Source: Saccharum officinarum
Lineage: Eukaryota > Streptophyta > Magnoliopsida > Poales > Poaceae
Assembly (NCBI GenBank): GCA_020631735.1
Contig: CM036158.1
Coordinates: forward strand, 83,153,914-83,217,913
Direction of reading: 5' to 3'
DNA length: 64,000 nucleotides
Positions 45,883 through 55,942 of this stretch are shown here, piece by piece (within the stretch, counting starts at the first letter, position 1; the number at the start of each line of letters is the position of its first letter). The notes beneath the pieces are model-generated. The model was not told the origin of the DNA, did no database searches, and saw only the letters and a list, made by a program, of their open reading frames with translations. The position numbers and the translations under genes are program-made.

Positions 45883-48348
45883 ATGGTGCGTTGCAAGAAC
45901 GCCGGTGGTGCTCCTGGTGACGGGAACGACAGTCCCCCTCGTCGGTCTGATATTGCACGTGGGAAGCGTGTCAAGGTCTTAGCCAGAAAGAAGAAGAAGA
46001 CACTCACAGAGGCAGAAATTGCTCAGGCCGTAGCAGATGCAGCAGAGCAGGCAGAGAGAGGTGGCAGGAGCAGTGGCATACGCATAGGCGAGCGTCGCTT
46101 TCATCTTGAAGGTCGACAGCTCGGCACAGAGGCCACTGAGGGCACTGAGGATACTAGAGCGGCAGAGGATATGTCAGTTGATCCACCCACAGAGACCACA
46201 GAGGCTCCAGAGGCTACAGCAGATACAGAGGAGCAGCCAGCTCAGTCTCCAGTACGTCGCCGCTCCACACGTGCCCGTACTCAGGTATCTCCTAGGCCAG
46301 AGGGTCAGCGACGTGGAGCACGGCCTCCTCCCAGAGCTAGAGGTTCACCCCCGGTCGAGCACTTTGACTTGAGGGGTGCTACAGCACGTCAGGTGCACGG
46401 GTTGAGGTTCGTGGAGGTCAGTCGGTGGTTTCCACCTGTGAGGGATCCCAGAGCTTCAGAAGGATTCTATACCCCTCTTCAGGAGGATTTCTACAGAGCT
46501 CTAGTTGACAGCGGTATTGCTTTCCGACCACAGAGGGTCTGTCGACTTGAGTCACTAGTCGAGGTTGTGGGAGAGCAGCTACGTCCGCACCTGTCCTTTC
46601 TGCCAGGCTTGTCAGATCTTCTTGGACGGACAGGTGCATACTGCGGCACATGGGTCAGAGAGTTTTATGCTTCACTATGGATTGATCCTGCCCATGATTT
46701 CATCCACTTTGCATTCCGAGGCCGCGATCACCGCCTATACAGCAGCAGAGTGCGGGAGATTCTCAGACTCCCAGCTTTTGACACAAAGATACATCAGCTG
46801 TGTTATGGTCAGACTCCTCCTCCGAGACGCCCTCACGGCGGGACAGTGCCACCTACCGACTTAGTTCGACCCTGCTTCCGTGAGCCTTTTGGCGAAGGGT
46901 CTCGACGCACGCCCGCCAGTTTGACTCCACTAGCCAGAGTTTTGGACGCTATTGTCAGACGCACACTCCTTCCCAGACTTGGCTACAGAGAGGGACTGAC
47001 TCGGATGCAGTTATGGGTTGTTCACCACCTCCTCTCACAGACACGGTTTGATATATGGGATCTCATACTTAGTGAGATGGAGGACACCATAGCTGAGGGC
47101 TTCAAGGGTAATCGTCAGCTGCCCTACGCACACTGGATCTGCTTCCTTATCAGATCATCTATTCAGATGCCAGCAGAGATCCGAGCTGAGATATCAGATA
47201 CCACCACTGCTTTTCCTGAGTATGATATCCGTCAGCTCTGGACGTCAGTTACCAGAGATCAGGCCCCAGTGCCAGGACAGCGTGTGCGACCTGAGGTACC
47301 TGAGACAGCAGCTGAGCAGGACGCCACAGTTGATGAGCTTGCAGAGGCAGAGCTTGCAGATCTTGACGCTCAGCCTGCTGATCTTCCTGAGGATGGGACA
47401 TCTGACAGCACTGATGAGGACTACCAGCCCATCCCCAGGTACCGGTCTCCTCGGTCCCACGACCACGAGGCCGGTGGCTCTGGTTCAGCCTCCCGCACAG
47501 ACCCAGCCATGGTGGCAATTCTTGAGAGGTTGACCCAGGCACAGGAGCAACAGCAACAGCAAATCCAGCGACAGGCTCAGGACACAGCTGCAGCATTTGC
47601 ACAGATTCAGGCTCGTCAGGACGAGTTTCAGCGTCAGCAGCTTGAAATCCAGAGACAGCAAGTTGAAATGCAGCGACAGCAATATGAGCTTCAGCGTCAG
47701 ACTGCAGCTAGTCAGCAGCAATACTTGGACCTCCTGCGCCATCTAGTCACGGTTGGGGTTCCTCCGCCTACTTCTGTCCTGACTTCCTCTTTACCAGCTT
47801 CTGATCCGTCGAGTCAGGGACAGCCGACTCACCAGTTCACATCTCCACAGCGGCAGGTTCCCCAGTCTTTCCAGTCCCCGAGCTTCACTCCTATTCACAC
47901 GGGGTTTACACCATCAGACCAGCCTCGCCCTCACCTCCTGACAGGCACACCTTTCGGTGATTTCAGTGCTACATACAGCGAGTTGACTGGTCAGCCGACG
48001 CCCTCGCATACTACAGTTGCTACTTCTTCAGGGTTGTTAGCTTCAGAGGCAGTCATTCCTCCAGTGACAGGAACTGGTACTACAGAGACTATACCTTCGT
48101 CAGTTGCCTCCACAGATCCTCCTGCTACTGGCTCGCTACAGGCTCAGGTCACTCAGACGGATCCTATCGTTACTACTTCGACAGTGCCTGTTCCTGCCGT
48201 TCAGACCCAGACAGTTACACAGCCACATGCTTCATCAGAGGGTCAGCCAGATAGCTCAGATTCTGAGGGCGATTCTCTGCACTTCATCATTACTCCGCGC
48301 ACCTCGGCACCCGACACGACTCCGTCTGTCCCCCCATCAGATCCTTAG
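45883..48348 (+). CDS. Sirevirus third ORF (env-position, 821 aa)
   Basis: It starts at MVRCKNAGGAPGDGN (the frame extends upstream to a GTG at 45838, but this is the first ATG). An N-terminal basic KR-rich stretch (RGKRVKVLARKKKK) looks like a nuclear signal. A central domain (about 155-450) contains FYRALVDSGIAFRPQRV, FIHFAFRGRDHRLY and LPYAHWICFLI, similar in order to Athila ORF-1 and 'putative plant transposon protein' domains. An acidic and Pro/Ser-rich linker, a Gln-rich coiled coil (about 550-630: ERLTQAQEQQQQQIQRQA) and a Ser/Thr/Pro-rich tail follow. The env-like name comes from position: I see no signal peptide or membrane segment. The function is not known. Confidence 0.75.
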   Translation: MVRCKNAGGAPGDGNDSPPRRSDIARGKRVKVLARKKKKTLTEAEIAQAVADAAEQAERGGRSSGIRIGERRFHLEGRQLGTEATEGTEDTRAAEDMSVDPPTETTEAPEATADTEEQPAQSPVRRRSTRARTQVSPRPEGQRRGARPPPRARGSPPVEHFDLRGATARQVHGLRFVEVSRWFPPVRDPRASEGFYTPLQEDFYRALVDSGIAFRPQRVCRLESLVEVVGEQLRPHLSFLPGLSDLLGRTGAYCGTWVREFYASLWIDPAHDFIHFAFRGRDHRLYSSRVREILRLPAFDTKIHQLCYGQTPPPRRPHGGTVPPTDLVRPCFREPFGEGSRRTPASLTPLARVLDAIVRRTLLPRLGYREGLTRMQLWVVHHLLSQTRFDIWDLILSEMEDTIAEGFKGNRQLPYAHWICFLIRSSIQMPAEIRAEISDTTTAFPEYDIRQLWTSVTRDQAPVPGQRVRPEVPETAAEQDATVDELAEAELADLDAQPADLPEDGTSDSTDEDYQPIPRYRSPRSHDHEAGGSGSASRTDPAMVAILERLTQAQEQQQQQIQRQAQDTAAAFAQIQARQDEFQRQQLEIQRQQVEMQRQQYELQRQTAASQQQYLDLLRHLVTVGVPPPTSVLTSSLPASDPSSQGQPTHQFTSPQRQVPQSFQSPSFTPIHTGFTPSDQPRPHLLTGTPFGDFSATYSELTGQPTPSHTTVATSSGLLASEAVIPPVTGTGTTETIPSSVASTDPPATGSLQAQVTQTDPIVTTSTVPVPAVQTQTVTQPHASSEGQPDSSDSEGDSLHFIITPRTSAPDTTPSVPPSDP

Positions 48349-48817
48349 ATTAGCTTTTTTCTTTTGGCGCTTGATGCCAAAGGGGAGAGAGAGTAGAGAG
48401 TAGTTTCAGGGGGAGATTTGAGAGCTGTTTTTTCGTTTTTCCTGTGTGCTACATTCATGCATCATGTTTACTTTTCAGTTATTGCATTCGTGTGACATGT
48501 CATTGTGAGATAAACCTTAAGTCTTAATGTTTCATCCTGTTAGTGTTATCTCTTGTCACCGTGTTTAATTATAGCTCTAAGGTTGTGCTTCCGTGCCTTA
48601 CTTCGATAAATTATGAGCTATATTCTTTTGTGTACTAACGCCTTTTATCTTATCTTATGAGTACACTCTTTTGGCTTGGGACACATAAGCTTTTCCTTTC
48701 ACGTCTCTACTTAATTGCTTGTTGCTTATGTGTACCATGCATGTTTAAAAAAAAAAAAACCTCAACTCAAATCTTTCATATCTGAGTATTGTCATCAATC
48801 ACCAAAAAGGGGGAGAT
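48349..48817 (+). promoter_or_regulatory. 3' UTR with repeated polypurine tracts
   Basis: Three PPT-like tracts: aaaggggagagagag (about 48379-48393), agggggagat (48408-48417) and the functional-looking aaaaagggggagat (48804-48817) that touches the LTR. Multiplication of the PPT is a described Sirevirus feature. An A-run lies at 48747-48759. Confidence 0.8.
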
Positions 48818-50466
48818 TGAAAGCATCTAGGCCCCGAGGTTTGGTTTCGGCAATTGATGACAACGCTTTATTACCATGACTAACGTGTGTTTTGCAGAAA
48901 CTTTGGTAAGTTAGGTCATGGAGGTTTTAACTGCTTTGGGCACCATGGTATTCATGCCCCTTGATGGAAATCGTTTCGGTTCTCAAAAGAGTGACGTCAA
49001 GATTAAGGACGGTTAGTTCCGGATGTCAAGGTGTTGAGAGACATTTGGAATAGTCGTTAGGATCTTCGTTTTTCTCTTTTGGCCGTACTATAAAGGGGGG
49101 CATGAGCGGGTAGCTTGACCTAGGCGAGTCCTATGTTTAGGTGTGGTGCACACTTGTTAAACTTGGCGCTAGGCAGCTTTAGAATAGCTCAAAGTTCAGT
49201 TGGGAGCAACTTGGTTGAAGTTGTAACGCTTTACGGAGAGTTTCGGGTCATTTTCCAGTGACCGGACGCGGTCCTCGGCATGACCGGACGCGTCCGGTCA
49301 GTTCACTTCCGCAACTGAGGTTTCAGCTCTGAGCACCGGACGCGGTCCTCGCGAGGACCGGACGCGGTGGTCAGAAGTCAACTCGTGTCACTTAAGGAAA
49401 CACCCCATCGGACGCGACCTGGGTGTGATCGGCGCGTCCGGTCATAGTCCAGTAAGGTCCTGAGACGACCGGACGCGTCCGGTCATCACCCATCGGACGC
49501 GGTAGCGCGTCCGGTGCGAGTACAGTAAGCTCCACGCACGATCGGACGCGTCCGGTCACCCCTGACCGGCGCGTCCGGTCATTTAGGTGTTTTTCGGTTT
49601 TGACCGTTACGAGCGACCGGCGCGTCCGGTCTGTACGACCGGCGCGTCCGGTGAGTACGACCGGCGCGTCCGGTGAGTACGACCGGCGCGTCCGGTCAGC
49701 TCGAGTTTTGCTGAGTCAGCAGGTAACGGTTCGTTTCGTCTGTGGGGTGTATAAATACATCCCCACCACCTCTTTTAGAGGTCTCTTGCTCATTTGTTCA
49801 GCTGATAAACACCTTTGAAGTGCAAGGTAGTGCAAGAGCACTAGTGAGGATAGAGATTTGAGAATCAAAGCTTGTGAGTTCCTCACTAGAGATTAGAGAG
49901 TAACAAGTGTGCATCCACTTTCTCATTTAGGCTCGTAGAGGTCAAGTGAGAGTTCTAGCTTGTTACTCTTGGTGATCGCCATCACCTAGACGGCTTGGTG
50001 GTGATTGGGAGTTTGGTGTTCATCCGGCGGAGCTTGTGGATGACCCAACTCATCTTGTGAGCGGTTGTGGGTGATTCACCGCGACGGAGTGTCGAAGAAT
50101 CAACCCGTAGAGAGCACTTGATCCTTGCGCGGATCAAGGGGGAGCGACACCCTTGCGCGGGTGCTCCAACGAGGACTAGTGGGGAGTGGCGACTCTCCGA
50201 TACCTCGGAAAAACATCGCCGTGTTCCTTGCCCCTTTACATTCAAGCATTTACTTTCTCGTATTTACTTACATTGCTTGTTTACATTCCTAGACTTGCCA
50301 TGCTAGACTAGGATTGGAAACTAGGGTGCAAAACTTTGTATCGGTAGACTCTCTAGGAACACAAGTAGACACTAGGGGTGAATTCTAGCTTGTAGGATTT
50401 AATCCTTGCTTTTATTTTTAGAAAAGCCCAATTCACCCCCCCCTCTTGGGCATCTTGATCCTTTCA
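48818..50466 (+). repeat. 3' LTR of the Sirevirus (1649 bp)
   Basis: Identical to the 5' LTR apart from three substitutions (ttaag/tcaag, tcgag/tcaag, taagc/tgagc) and one extra C in a C-run. The ORFs inside it are duplicates of those in the 5' LTR and are not genes. Confidence 0.97.
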
Positions 50467-50471
50467 CTCTA

Positions 50472-51246
50472 GTTGTATATTTAATATAGTTATAGTTGCT
50501 GATGAATTTATGCATATATTTGTAGAGCGCCTAATTCAGTTCTCAAGAGAGTTAGGTGGTACGTATTATGTAAGCGTGGTGCTTAGATATTATTTACCTG
50601 CAATGCCCCTACATGTCAGGTCGTATGGTAGATCGTGGGTGTGACAGACCCGTTGAGTCCTATATAGTCCATCCCCCGTGTGTAGGACTTGTAGAACCCA
50701 GTCTCGAAGGAGGGGACGACTATGTTTCTGATCCTCCCTAGTAGATGTTCCTTATACTTATTTTCTGATTTAGTTATGCTATAGATGAAAGTATATATGC
50801 TTGAGTGTGCAAAAGACTTTGTATTTAGGAATGACTTAGCAATCTTTTACTCTAACTGAATCTCAAGCTTAGCCATACTACATTAGTTGAGTCTATATTC
50901 TTTATCTCTGGAAGACCATTATCATGTTGCATTCATTATCATTTATTTATCTTTTACTTGACTTACCCCTGCTAAAGTATAAGAGTGGTTGGTTTATCAT
51001 AGGTTTGCACATTTATAGTTAGCCATATGAACATTTGTCTCACGGTCCTTCCTTTGGGATTAAGATAAATAATGATACTCAATATACTCTTGAGTAGAAT
51101 ACTACAATGGTGATTTATTTGTGCGCTTGCAGATACTTATGTTTCGATATTATTTAGAGTTTTCAAGTGTAGTTATAATTACCAGCATTTCTAGCATCAT
51201 GCTAGGGATGACAACTTAGTACATAGTGATGTAAGAAATGTCAACA
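50472..51246 (+). mobile_element. Athila-like LTR, right part
   Basis: Continuation of the LTR at 36305-36979 after the Sirevirus target duplication. It ends gaaatgtcaaca at 51246. Phrases such as cgcttgcag and ctagggatgacaac match the other Athila-type LTRs here. Confidence 0.8.
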
Positions 51247-51290
51247 AGCATTCTTGGTGCCGTTACCGGAGAAGGAAGAGTAATATGGAA
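51247..51290 (+). promoter_or_regulatory. PBS-like sequence after the Athila-like LTR
   Basis: Just after the LTR comes attcttggtgccgttaccgg, close to the tggcgccgttgccgg primer binding site typical of Athila elements. It shows that internal sequence once lay to the right of this LTR, as after a 5' LTR. Confidence 0.65.
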
Positions 51291-53491
51291 ATAAAAATAA
51301 ATACTTATAGATAAACCATAACACTAGGTTTACAAGCCCACAAACATGTCATATGCTACCACTAGATCAAGTCAAGCATGAAAGCAATAGTGGTACCATA
51401 CAAGTATCAAATTCATTTAATTTTCATGTATGAGCCTATAAGACATGAGGAATTACTAGATGCACTAAACATGTCCTTAGCAAAGAATGTATGCCATACC
51501 AATCAAATTTTACCTTGGATTGCTCGAAGGAGAGGCATGTCATAAAAGTGGGAGGTGCATCAACACATATTTGAGAAATCCAATATGTTCAACTCATTCC
51601 TTATCATGCAAAACCTCTTTCTCATCAAGTGGCTTGGTGAATATGTTAGCAAGTTGGTCTTCGGTGTCCACATTCTCAATGCAAATGTCCTCCTTTCTAT
51701 TGATGATCTCTTATGAAATGGTGGTGGACATCAATGTGCTTTTCTTGCATGTTGAACTGGATTGTTGGTGAGCTTGATAGCACTCTCATTGTCACATAGC
51801 AATGGCACTTTTTTGAACTTGATTCCAAAATCATTCAAGGTGGCCTTCATTGAAGGAATTTATGCACAACAACTACCAACGGATATGTATTCGGCTTCGG
51901 CGATTGATAATGCAACACTATTTTGCTTCTTTGATGACCATGAAATAAGTAATCTTCCCAACAATTGACATGTACCTGAGATGCTCTTCCTTTCAACCTT
52001 GCATCCCGCATATATAGTCGGAGTCCGAATATCCAACAAGTTCAAACTTTGCTCCTTTAGGATACCACAAACCAACATTTTGTGTATGCTTCAAGTACAT
52101 CAATATTCTCTTTGTAGGCTTCAAGTGACTTTGTCTTGATGAAGCTTGAAATCTTGCACATAACACACACTAAATATGACATCCTGTCTTAATGCGGTCA
52201 CATAGAGTAGGCTTGCAATCATAGACCGATATAACTTTTGATCCACCATGTTGCCACTTGCATCACTATCTAAATTGCTACTCAATCCATCTCAAATTCT
52301 AAGACGTTTGACTTTTTTACACCAAGATTGACCACTCGTCTTATTCAAAAATTTGTGCAAAATATCACTTCTTTTGTCGTGGCTTGGTTTATTAGTAAAA
52401 GTTCTTCAAGAATGACTTAAATTTGACTATGTTTGCACAAATTTTTTGAATAAGACGAGTGGTCAAACTTAGGGTCAAAAAAGTTAAATGTCTTATAATT
52501 TGGGATGGAGGGAGTATTTGTTCCCATTGGTGTACTAATAGCCATGCTCTCAATCGTACCAAACTTCTGGAGTATGTCTTTGATGTACTTGCCTTGACTC
52601 ACAAATGTACCATTCTTCAATTGCTTGATTTAAAGACCAAGGAAGTAACTCAACTCTCTAATCAAGGACATCTCAAACTCATTAGCCATCATCTTCCTAA
52701 AGTCTTCACAAAAGTCTTGATTGGTTGATCCAAATATGATGTCATCAACATAGATTTGTAACACAAACAAGTTCTTGCCAATCTTCTTGGTAAAAAGAGT
52801 GGTATCAACCTTGCCCATCATAAACCCTTTATAGAGGAGAAAGTCTCTCAACCTCTCATACTATGCTCTAGGTGCTTGCTTCAAGCTATACAATGTCTTC
52901 TTCAACTTGTAAACATGGTTGGGCTTCTTGTCATCTTCAAAACTAGGAGGTTGCTCAACATATACTTCTTCATTGATGTAGCCATTGAGAAATGCACTCT
53001 TAACATCCATTTGATAGAGCTTTATGTTGTGGGCACAAGCATAGGCTAGAAAGATTCTAATTGCTTCCAATCTAGCAACGGGGGCATATGTTTCTCCAAA
53101 GTCAAGACCTTCAACTTGAGTGTATCCTTGTGCTACCAATCTTGCTTTGTTCCTTACTACTATCCCATGTTGATCTTGCTTGTTTCTAAAGACCTATTTG
53201 GTTTCAATTACATTATGGTTCTTTGGTCTTTCAGCTAATTCTCATACTTAATTTCTTATGAAGTTATTCAATTCTTTATGCATTGCATTCACTCAATCTG
53301 CATCTCTCAATGCTTCTTCTATCTTTTTTGGTTCAATGAATGACACAAATGAGAAATGTTCATAAAATGAAGCCAATCTTGATCTTATTTACCTCTAGAA
53401 ATATCTCTAATTATAGTGTCCAATAGATGATATCTTGCAATATTAGTTGGTTGGAGTATTGGAACTTGCTTGCTTGTACTTGCTTGCTCAT
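51291..53491 (-). pseudogene. Antisense Ty1/copia pol relic (RNase H, RT)
   Basis: Minus-strand frames carry the reverse transcriptase ([20 protein letters not shown] at 52630-52851; [20 protein letters not shown] at 52861-53139) and RNase H (AGCKVERKSISGTCQLLGRL and ALSIAEAEYISVG at 51860-52078), broken by stops and shifts. It is similar to, but clearly diverged from, the intact Sirevirus pol, so it is an older copy. The 3' part to about 51291 is degenerate and the exact end is unsure. Confidence 0.85.
52281..52514. mobile_element. Stowaway-type MITE in the copia relic (234 bp, long hairpin)
   Basis: It starts ctcaatccatctcaaattct after TA and ends in aatttgggatggagggag before TA. The arms are long and nearly complementary (ccactcgtcttattcaaaaa against tttttgaataagacgagtgg), so the element folds into one hairpin. 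Confidence 0.9.
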
Positions 53492-54688
53492 TGTTGATGG
53501 TAGTTAACAACCATATTAAACTGTCAACATAACATGTGTAAGGGCATAATTGAGATTACCAACATAGGTCTAGGGACTTAAACTAACAAATTCCATAAAT
53601 TTTGGTGAATCTATTATTTCTGTAGGGTATATCTAGAAAACAATCAAGGCAGACCTATATGTTAGAAGTAATAACGTAATTTCACCGTGAAACCTATGTG
53701 GGAAGGTTCTGAAAGACTCTAGGAGGCTCTCTACCGAAGTAGACCCTAAGGGGGTGACATGTGGGGCTGGCTGGCCCCACATGTAGGTCGACCGGTGTGT
53801 GGGCCCTTCCGTTAGTCTCCCAATTGTTATTGTGGTTTCCCACCGACTCCTAGATTGCATCTATGCCAATCCTTAAGTCGGTTTGATCCAAGGGCTCACG
53901 TTGCAAGCTTAGGGCAATATAACCAGGCCCTGCCCCCCTAAGGCATAAGTCATTTGAGAGACAGAAACCTTAATCATCCTTAGAGCTCCTCTAGTTTCTA
54001 AGGCATAGCTAGTTAGGCTAGGTCTAGAGGGAAGCAAGTAGATCTTTGCTTGGATTCCCGACATTGTCAAGAGCGTGGGTCGGTATAATCTTTGTACCCC
54101 TCTCTCATTGTATCTCCATTACTTTTATGTGCTAGCTACAATTATTATGATAATATTAGTATTTATCTTATTCATGTTCAAGATTGCAATGTTCATCGTC
54201 TACTTTGATTATATGCTTAGTATAGCTGGTTTATTATTATGTTTATGCATAAGTTCGTATAGCGCTTACTCCAAAGTACACGGGGTGGATGGTAGAGATT
54301 ATGTAAGCATGGTGCTTATATGATATTTACCTGCAAATACACTATATTCTAGGTCATGTGGTAGATCACGGGTGTGACACTACCGTTGAGTCATTTATAG
54401 TCCACTCCCCGAATATAGGTCACAGAAGTAGGGATTGGTTACGAAGGAAGGGCAAGCTCTGTTCTTAAACTTCCCTAAGTAATACCCCTTATGCATGATA
54501 TAACGGTGATCTTAGCAACGACTACTAGGTATAATTGCACTAATCAATGTATGTTTTGACTTGTAATTAAGAATGACTTTGGAATTATTCCTCTAATATT
54601 CTACCTGACCATGCTAATGTTATAGATAGGAGTGCTCTGAGTGATTTATCATTATACTTGATCAATACTTATCATATATATATATATA

Positions 54689-54723
<35 letters not shown>

Positions 54724-55098
54724 TTGTGACTTACTCCTGTTATGAGTAGAGTGATTGGTTGTGGTTTATTTCTCCATCAATGTTATAAGTTATCAATACA
54801 TGTCCAACGCTACACCTTCCCTGTGGTAAAATATAAATAATGATACCTAGAATACTCTCAGGTGAAGTGCTACAATGGTATAATTATATGTCCGCTTGTA
54901 GAACTCTTTCATTCATATCTTTATATTCTTTTTGGTCACATGAAATAATAAGATATCTACTTAGTAGTAATGCCAGGTAGTACCAATAAGTATCTCTGGC
55001 ACCATCACTAGGGATGGCAACTAGAACAAGTAATGCTAAGAGATGTAGGTAAATATAGGTGGCCACTAAAACAAGTGATAGGTTAATAAATACCAACA
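53492..55098 (+). mobile_element. Solo Athila-type LTR (1607 bp)
   Basis: It starts TGTTGATGGTAG and ends ATACCAACA, with ctcat on both sides (53487-53491 and 55099-55103). No PBS or internal DNA remains, so it is a solo LTR left by recombination between two LTRs. It is close to the LTR at 1710-3295. It interrupts the copia relic, whose minus-strand frame continues on the other side. It includes a (TA)n run at about 54675-54722. Confidence 0.93.
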
Positions 55099-55103
55099 CT
55101 CAT

Positions 55104-55473
55104 TGGGTTGAGATGATGGACTAGCCACTTGTTGATCTTGCATATTGTCATGAGAGCCACTTGTACTTGCTTGATTAGTGTCAACTTGCACATTTGAGTT
55201 AGAGAGCACTTGTATTTGATCATCTTCTTCATCATTTACTTGTCTAGACCTCAATTCACCAACATCCATGTTCTTCATGGCATTTCAAAGTTGAATGCCT
55301 TTAACATCTTCTAAGTTCTCATTCTCATCTTGGAAACCCTTCGTTTCATCAAATTCAACATTATGAACTTCCTCAAGAGTACCACTTGCCAAATTCCAAA
55401 CTCTATATGCTTTGCTTGTAGTAGAGTAGCCAAGTAGGAATCCTTTATCACACTTCTTCTCAAACTTGCCCAA
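55104..55473 (-). pseudogene. Antisense copia relic, integrase C-terminal part
   Basis: The minus-strand frames contain GKFEKKCDKGFLLGYSTTSK (end of integrase) and an Asp/Glu/Ser/Gln-rich linker up to the solo LTR. At 55473 the coding frame is cut by an inserted LTR (next feature), so the upstream part of pol lies beyond. Confidence 0.85.
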
Positions 55474-55942
55474 TGTTGGCGGTCCTTAACTCACACTTTT
55501 AACCACCAACATTTATATAAAAACTGATAAAAATGAACACCAAACATAGAAATAGGGCTCCTAACTAACAAAGTTCCATGAGTTTTGGTGATTCATCAGT
55601 TATAGGAGGACATGTCGGGATAACGCAAGAAACATGTAAAAAGTACACAAAGAACAAGGTGTAACATCACCTGACATGAGCCCAAGGGGAGAAGGCCCAC
55701 TTACTAGGCAAATCGGGGCCTAGTTAGGTGGAGAAAAAAGGCCAAAACCCATATCAAATCAACTCCAAATTGCACAAAACTTTATAGGACCCATCTAGAG
55801 GCCCAATGAAGACAATCAACCGAAGATGGGGCCATTTGGGCCCAATTAGGGTGCAGTCGCACCCTGTCTGGCATGTCTCGAGCCCATCTTTAGTGGGCCA
55901 ACTCGTGCCGCCTCTCCAAGGACAGTTGCATGGGTGATGGCG
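55474..55942 (+). mobile_element. 5' part of another LTR
   Basis: TGTTGGCGGTCCTTAACTC begins right where the copia frame is cut. About 470 bp of non-coding LTR-like DNA follow (including tgggcccaattagg), up to the next insertion at 55943. The remainder should lie past the right edge of the window. The family was not identified further. Confidence 0.6.

Larger units (their letters stand above)
36980..50466 (+). mobile_element. Complete Sirevirus (Ty1/copia, Maximus/SIRE-type), 13.5 kb
   Basis: The element has two LTRs (36980-38627 and 48818-50466), both TGAAAG...CTTTCA, flanked by ctcta on both sides (36975-36979, 50467-50471). PBS, gag with two zinc knuckles, pol, an env-like third ORF, repeated polypurine tracts and GCGTCCGG palindrome-rich LTRs match the Sirevirus genus. 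The LTRs differ at only three substitutions and one C-run length change that I could find, so the insertion is recent. Gag, pol and the third ORF are all open, so this copy may be autonomous. It is larger than many relatives because of the extra pol-to-env interval. Confidence 0.95.
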
